This document shows positions 51,812 through 55,158 of a stretch of DNA of 55,158 bases, piece by piece; within the stretch, counting starts at the first letter, position 1; each line of letters begins with the position of its first letter. The translations under genes were made by a program, and so were the position numbers. The notes beneath the pieces are model-generated. The model was not told the origin of the DNA. It made no database searches and was given only the letters and a program-made list of their open reading frames with translations. This DNA comes from CAZITB01 sp964542055 (GTDB lineage Bacteria > Planctomycetota > Phycisphaerae > Sedimentisphaerales > CAMDDF01). The stretch lies in contig CAZITB010000001.1 of NCBI GenBank assembly GCA_964542055.1, positions 1 through 55,158 of the forward strand. Direction: 5' to 3'.

Positions 51812-52204
51812 ATGAAAAACCCCGGAATAACTAATCAGAAATTTGAAAAACTGCTTAAACGCATGGAGTTTCTGGATATCAGGGAACAAGACCTGGAAGA
51901 AAAGTTTACCTGTTCAACAGGACCAGGCGGCCAAAATGTCAACAAACTCGCCACTTGCGTACAGCTCAAACACACCCCCAGCGGTATCGAAATAAAAGCT
52001 CAACAGGCCAGAACCCAGGCAATGAACCGATATTACGCACGTAAAAAGTTGTGCGAAATCCTTGAAGAAAAAAAGCTAGGAAAAAAAAGCCCTGCCCAGC
52101 GAAAAATTGACAAAATCAGAAAGCAAAAGCAAAAAAGAAAATCTCGGGCCAGGCAAAAGACCCAAATCAAACCGCTTCGAGAATCTCAAGATTCAGAGGG
52201 TTAA
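51812..52204 (+). CDS. release-factor-like GGQ protein (ArfB-type ribosome rescue)
   Basis: The 130-residue protein carries only the peptidyl-tRNA hydrolysis domain of class I release factors, with the GPGGQNVNKLATCVQLKHTP motif. There is no stop-codon recognition domain. A long, strongly basic tail (KKSPAQRKIDKIRKQK and beyond) fits ArfB/ICT1-type proteins, which use such a tail to bind the empty mRNA channel of stalled ribosomes. The last 38 bases overlap the 3' end of hflX on the opposite strand. Confidence 0.88.
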   Translation: MKNPGITNQKFEKLLKRMEFLDIREQDLEEKFTCSTGPGGQNVNKLATCVQLKHTPSGIEIKAQQARTQAMNRYYARKKLCEILEEKKLGKKSPAQRKIDKIRKQKQKRKSRARQKTQIKPLRESQDSEG

Positions 52205-53489
52205 GCCTTTTGAGTCCAACCAACTGATTATGGCCTATTCTTGCTCTAATCTGATACTGCTTTTCTCCATATTGTTCGTCAAGAATTGTACTGTTAGCCC
52301 TGAGGTAACTTTGAATTTTACCTTCGCTGTTTTCACCGCATACCTTAACGTCAACTTCCCTGCCTTTGAAATATTTTAAAACTTCATCTCTAAGCTGATC
52401 CAGATTAAGACCGGATTTCGCTGAAACACATACCGCATCGGGATACATTGCGCTAAGCAGCTCGAAATTACTGCGGTTTGAGATCAGGTCTGCTTTGTTC
52501 AAAACCATAATTACCGGCTTATCTCCACAGCCGATCTGGTCAAGAACTTCTTTTACAGAATTAAGATGTACCTGCACATCCTCATCGCTGGAATCTACCA
52601 CATGCAAGAGCAGATCAGCATGAACCGCTTCTTCAAGCGTAGCTTTAAATGAAGCAACCAAATGGTGCGGAAGGTGTTTAACGAAACCCACAGTATCACT
52701 AAGTAACGCCTCGATTCCGCCTTCAAGGTTCCATTTTTTCGTCCTTGTATCAAGCGTGGCAAAGAGCCTGTCTTCAACAAAAACATCGGCATCTGTCAAT
52801 GCATTCATCAGTGTGCTTTTGCCGGCATTGGTATAGCCCACAAGGCAAATTTTATAAAGCCCATGGCGACCATCAATCTCACGCAATTTACGTTTGTCGA
52901 TGTTTACAAGTTCCCTTTTTAATTCCGTTATGCGCTTATTTACAAGCCTTCTATCGATTTCCAGCTGCTTTTCACCAGTACCTCTTGTTCCAATACCACC
53001 TACAGAACCAGCTGCCCCAGCACCCCCGGCACCTGTTACCGTATCAAGGTGCGACCACATTCTTGTTAGCCTTGGATATGTATATTCAAGCTGAGCAAGT
53101 TCAACCTGAAGTTTGGCTTGTTTGGTCTTGGCACGAGTAGCAAATATATCCAGAATCAACTCACTGCGGTCAAGGACTTTTACTTTGACAAGCTTTTCAA
53201 GTTCCCTTATCTGCCCGGGAGTCAGATCATTATCAAAAACTACCACATCGGCTTCATGCTCTTTGACCCGATTAGCCAGCACTTCGACTTTCCCTTTACC
53301 GATAAAAGTCGATGGATTGATTTCCCTTATTTTCTGCTGGAATTTATCAACTACAATTGCCCCAGCAGTTTCAGCCAGACTCGCCAATTCGGACAGATCA
53401 TCGAAAATTTCTTCATTTCCCCTCAAAATCGCTCCACATAAAATGGCGCGCTCTTTAGATACCTTTAACTGCTCTCGTACTTTTTCCAC
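52167..53489 (-). CDS. hflX: ribosome-associated GTPase HflX
   Basis: HflX binds the large subunit and splits stalled or hibernating 70S ribosomes under stress. The 440-residue protein has the HflX N-terminal domain (ADVVVFDNDLTPGQIRELE, VLDRSELILDIFATRA), the glycine-rich linker with GAGGAGAAGSVGGIGTRGTGE, and a GTPase domain with VGYTNAGKSTLMNALT, DTVGFVKHLPHHL and NKAD. Beside the GGQ protein gene it makes a two-gene translation-rescue neighbourhood, although the genes are convergent. Confidence 0.95.
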   Translation of the reverse strand: MEKVREQLKVSKERAILCGAILRGNEEIFDDLSELASLAETAGAIVVDKFQQKIREINPSTFIGKGKVEVLANRVKEHEADVVVFDNDLTPGQIRELEKLVKVKVLDRSELILDIFATRAKTKQAKLQVELAQLEYTYPRLTRMWSHLDTVTGAGGAGAAGSVGGIGTRGTGEKQLEIDRRLVNKRITELKRELVNIDKRKLREIDGRHGLYKICLVGYTNAGKSTLMNALTDADVFVEDRLFATLDTRTKKWNLEGGIEALLSDTVGFVKHLPHHLVASFKATLEEAVHADLLLHVVDSSDEDVQVHLNSVKEVLDQIGCGDKPVIMVLNKADLISNRSNFELLSAMYPDAVCVSAKSGLNLDQLRDEVLKYFKGREVDVKVCGENSEGKIQSYLRANSTILDEQYGEKQYQIRARIGHNQLVGLKRLNPLNLEILEAV

Positions 53490-53841
53490 CTAAAACTTAA
53501 TTCTCCATAAAAGTGGTAATAATTAAATATGCTACAACTATTATATCACATCAAGTATTATATTTCAATAATCCCAAAAAGTTCGACTTGAAAACCCCAA
53601 AAAAACCTATTTATCGTCTCCATGCGGCTTTTCGCACCATAAGAGGTGGAAGTTGTGCCGGTTTAGCATCCTGCATATCCATTTTAACGCAGCTTTGTGT
53701 ACTGGGATACCACAAAACCTTATGAATATCTAAGTTTTGTGGTTTAGATTGTCTTTTCCAGATTCTTTTAACTAAGTTCTTCATATATGACGTATCGACA
53801 GCAAAAAAAGGCTCCTTAATCAAATAAATTATTTTTTTTAC
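53490..53841. other. intergenic stretch with a 10-bp inverted repeat
   Basis: No gene is supported. The frame at 53611-53823 (minus, 70 codons) has no ribosome binding site and no family resemblance. The notable element is the perfect inverted repeat ACCACAAAAC (53709-53718) / GTTTTGTGGT (53734-53743) with a 15-base spacer that itself has CTTA...TAA. Confidence 0.5.
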
Positions 53842-53870
53842 TTGAAAAGTTTGGCAAGCCTAACTAGAAT
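53842..53870 (+). promoter_or_regulatory. promoter of the DtxR-family regulator-feoAB transcript
   Basis: -35 TTGAAA (53842-53847), a 17-base spacer and -10 TAGAAT (53865-53870), each one mismatch from consensus. An operator fills the spacer and a second one covers the predicted start near 53877. Confidence 0.65.
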
Positions 53871-53888
53871 AATGTTCGTTAAGCCTAA
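53850..53888 (+). promoter_or_regulatory. two DtxR/IdeR-like operators, 25 bp apart
   Basis: TTTGGCAAGCCTAA (53850-53863) is a near-perfect palindrome of the form TTwGGC-N2-GCCwAA, like the DtxR/IdeR consensus. A second, weaker copy TTCGTTAAGCCTAA (53875-53888) is in the same register. The first lies between the -35 and -10 boxes and the second over the start site, ideal for repression by the metal-loaded regulator encoded just downstream. Confidence 0.6.
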
Positions 53889-53902
53889 CTTTTGGAAATA
53901 TT

Positions 53903-54370
53903 ATGGATAAAAGCTTACAAAACACAAAATTAAGTGCTTCGCTTGAAGATTATCTGGAGGTCATTTTCAACCTTCTGGAAAAGAGCGAAACTGCCCGAAG
54001 TAAAGATATTGCAGATACACTCGGTGTGGCAAAACCATCCGTTACCGGTGCCCTAAAAGCACTTTCCGAACGAGGACTCGTCAATTACAAGCCTTACGGA
54101 TATGTCACTTTGACTGAATTGGGCAGAAAAAGTGCTTCGAACATTGCAGCTAAACACAATGTTATAGAAAATTTTCTCATCGAGGTCCTGGGCGTTGAAA
54201 AAGAGTCAGCCAAAACAGCCGCATGTAAACTCGAACACAATTTAGGACCTAAAATAACCGCTAAACTGCTTAGCTTCACAGAGTTTGCAAATAAAAAGAT
54301 CTACAACGGCCATAATCTGGCCGAAATGTTTATAAATTATTGCAATAACGATTTGCAGGAAGATAAATAA
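53903..54370 (+). CDS. DtxR/MntR-family metal-dependent repressor
   Basis: The 155-residue protein has the family's N-terminal winged helix (LEDYLEVIFNLLEKSETARSKDIADTLGVAKPSVTGALKAL) and a dimerisation/metal domain (HNVIENFLIEVLGV and ACKLEHNLG). It has the MntR/DtxR two-domain length without a C-terminal SH3 domain, which is supplied in effect by the separate FeoA. Placement before feoAB suggests Fe2+ as co-repressor, with manganese as the alternative. It starts 15 bases after its second operator. Confidence 0.9.
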   Translation: MDKSLQNTKLSASLEDYLEVIFNLLEKSETARSKDIADTLGVAKPSVTGALKALSERGLVNYKPYGYVTLTELGRKSASNIAAKHNVIENFLIEVLGVEKESAKTAACKLEHNLGPKITAKLLSFTEFANKKIYNGHNLAEMFINYCNNDLQEDK

Positions 54371-54372
54371 TT

Positions 54373-54624
54373 ATGGAACAATTAGTACCGCTTTCATCAA
54401 CAACTAAGGGACAAAAAGTTATACTTCAGGAAATAATCGGAGGACATCAGTTACGCCAACGCCTTAGTGCAATGGGCTTAATCCCGGGAACCGATTTTCT
54501 TGTTGTAAGCAACGGCCATCCCGGGCCGTTTGTACTTAAAATCAAAGAATCAAAAATTGTCCTGGGCAGAGGAATGGCTAACCAAATCAAAGTTCGAGTA
54601 GTAAACAGGTGTAACAATGAGTAA
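54373..54624 (+). CDS. feoA: ferrous iron transport protein A
   Basis: This 83-residue SH3-like protein has the FeoA motif GGHQLRQRLSAMGLIPGTDFLVV and LGRGMANQIKV. FeoA supports FeoB in Fe2+ uptake. It starts 2 bases after the regulator gene and overlaps feoB by 8 bases. Confidence 0.92.
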   Translation: MEQLVPLSSTTKGQKVILQEIIGGHQLRQRLSAMGLIPGTDFLVVSNGHPGPFVLKIKESKIVLGRGMANQIKVRVVNRCNNE

Positions 54625-55158
54625 ACAAATCAAAATAGCCCTCGCTGGCAATCCCAATAGCGGTAAAACCACTATTTTCAATATGCTAACCGGTTCTCGC
54701 CAGAAAGTTGCGAATTATCCCGGCGTAACAGTAGAAACCAAAACTGGCAAATGCCTTTATGATCACAACTGGATTGAGATAGTTGATCTGCCCGGGACAT
54801 ATTCACTTTCTGCTTATTCTCAGGAAGAATTGATCGCCAGGCATTTTATACTAAACGAAAAGCCAGATGTGGTAGTTGATGTTCTGGACGCTTCGAATAT
54901 CGAACGGCACCTGTATTTAGCGATTCAGCTGATAGAAATGAAAGTTCCGCTGCTGCTGGTTTTCAATATGGCTGATGTAGCCAAAAAAAAGGGATTGGAC
55001 TTTGACCTGGATCAGCTGCAAAAATTGCTGGGTGTGCCGATAGTTGAAACAGTGGCAAGCAAAGAAACAGGTAAAGAAAAACTTCTTGAAACTATCATAA
55101 AAGTTTCAAAAGACAAACCCATCAATAAAACTACTATCAGCTACGGTAAAGAAATAAA
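54617..55158 (+). CDS. feoB: ferrous iron transporter FeoB, 5' part
   Basis: This is the N-terminal 180 residues of FeoB, cut by the end of the window. The G-domain is complete to the guanine motif: GNPNSGKTTIFNMLTG (P-loop), ANYPGVTVE (switch I), DLPGTYSL (G3) and NMAD (G4). The membrane part lies beyond the window. FeoB imports Fe2+, which would supply the iron-rich hydrogenase system in this genome. Confidence 0.95.
   Translation, partial: MSKQIKIALAGNPNSGKTTIFNMLTGSRQKVANYPGVTVETKTGKCLYDHNWIEIVDLPGTYSLSAYSQEELIARHFILNEKPDVVVDVLDASNIERHLYLAIQLIEMKVPLLLVFNMADVAKKKGLDFDLDQLQKLLGVPIVETVASKETGKEKLLETIIKVSKDKPINKTTISYGKEI

Noticed and set aside
53611..53823. Small 70-codon gene on the minus strand between hflX and the regulator
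   Set aside because: No start signal, and the product looks random. Part of it is covered by the inverted repeat at 53709-53743.

Overview
The window looks like chromosomal DNA of an anaerobic, fermentative or hydrogen-handling bacterium. My best guess is the Planctomycetota, class Phycisphaerae, near Sedimentisphaerales. The grounds are indirect: a secreted beta-helix protein carrying a dockerin-like repeat pair, an HDOD-histidine kinase paired with a small HTH-receiver regulator, a PurS-PurL fusion, an AroD-AroE fusion and a NAD-linked [FeFe]-hydrogenase. The DNA is moderately AT-rich. No phylogenetic test could be run, so the lineage is an inference.

Layout. 1-1.6 kb: rpmA with its own promoter and terminator, then a uroporphyrinogen-decarboxylase-family gene. 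1.6-15.2 kb: one long leftward operon, rex-hydC-hydB-hydA-(hydrogenase-like sensor kinase)-(receiver)-(receiver-kinase)-hydE-hydG-aspA-hydF. It sits behind a promoter with a good Rex operator. It encodes a trimeric NAD-linked [FeFe]-hydrogenase, its whole maturation set, the NADH/NAD+ sensing repressor, and a phosphorelay whose kinase carries a degenerate hydrogenase H-domain. 15.2-22.9 kb: purQ, purL and tyrA leftward, accA rightward, cmoB and cmoA leftward. 22.9-29.1 kb: a rearranged, repeat-rich segment. It holds a secreted-protein gene cut off and joined to the 3' end of rtcB, a beta-helix/dockerin/FGE-like secreted protein, an IS256-type transposase remnant, inverted copies of a 29-bp repeat, palindromic repeats, a 10.5-bp phased A-tract array and an entericidin-like lipoprotein gene.

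29.2-39.2 kb: an AEC transporter, an unknown 135-residue protein, a beta-hydroxyacid dehydrogenase, a membrane protein, rsmG, a two-gene signalling pair (HTH-receiver plus HDOD-kinase), and a stress-type group (DksA-like, HPF-cold-shock fusion, DUF2267, zinc alcohol dehydrogenase). 39.3-47.8 kb: tRNA-Arg(ACG), an ABC exporter, a sugar-nucleotide-type epimerase, a lactonase-type beta-propeller, an orphan GAF-PAS protein and a BtuCDF-type uptake system. 47.8-55.2 kb: tsaE, argH, a Gdx-type SMR exporter, aroDE, a GGQ release-factor-like rescue protein, hflX, and a DtxR-family regulator with feoA and feoB (feoB runs off the end).

How it fits together. HydABC would couple NADH and probably ferredoxin to H2. 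Rex would silence the operon when NADH is low. HydE, HydG and HydF build the H-cluster, and AspA in the middle of the maturation genes may supply ammonia. The sensor kinase and its receivers could add a second, hydrogenase-like redox or H2 input. Iron supply for all these Fe-S proteins would come through the Feo system, whose promoter overlaps two DtxR-type operator sequences. The most interesting parts are the sensor relay inside the hydrogenase operon and the scrambled 23-29 kb segment.
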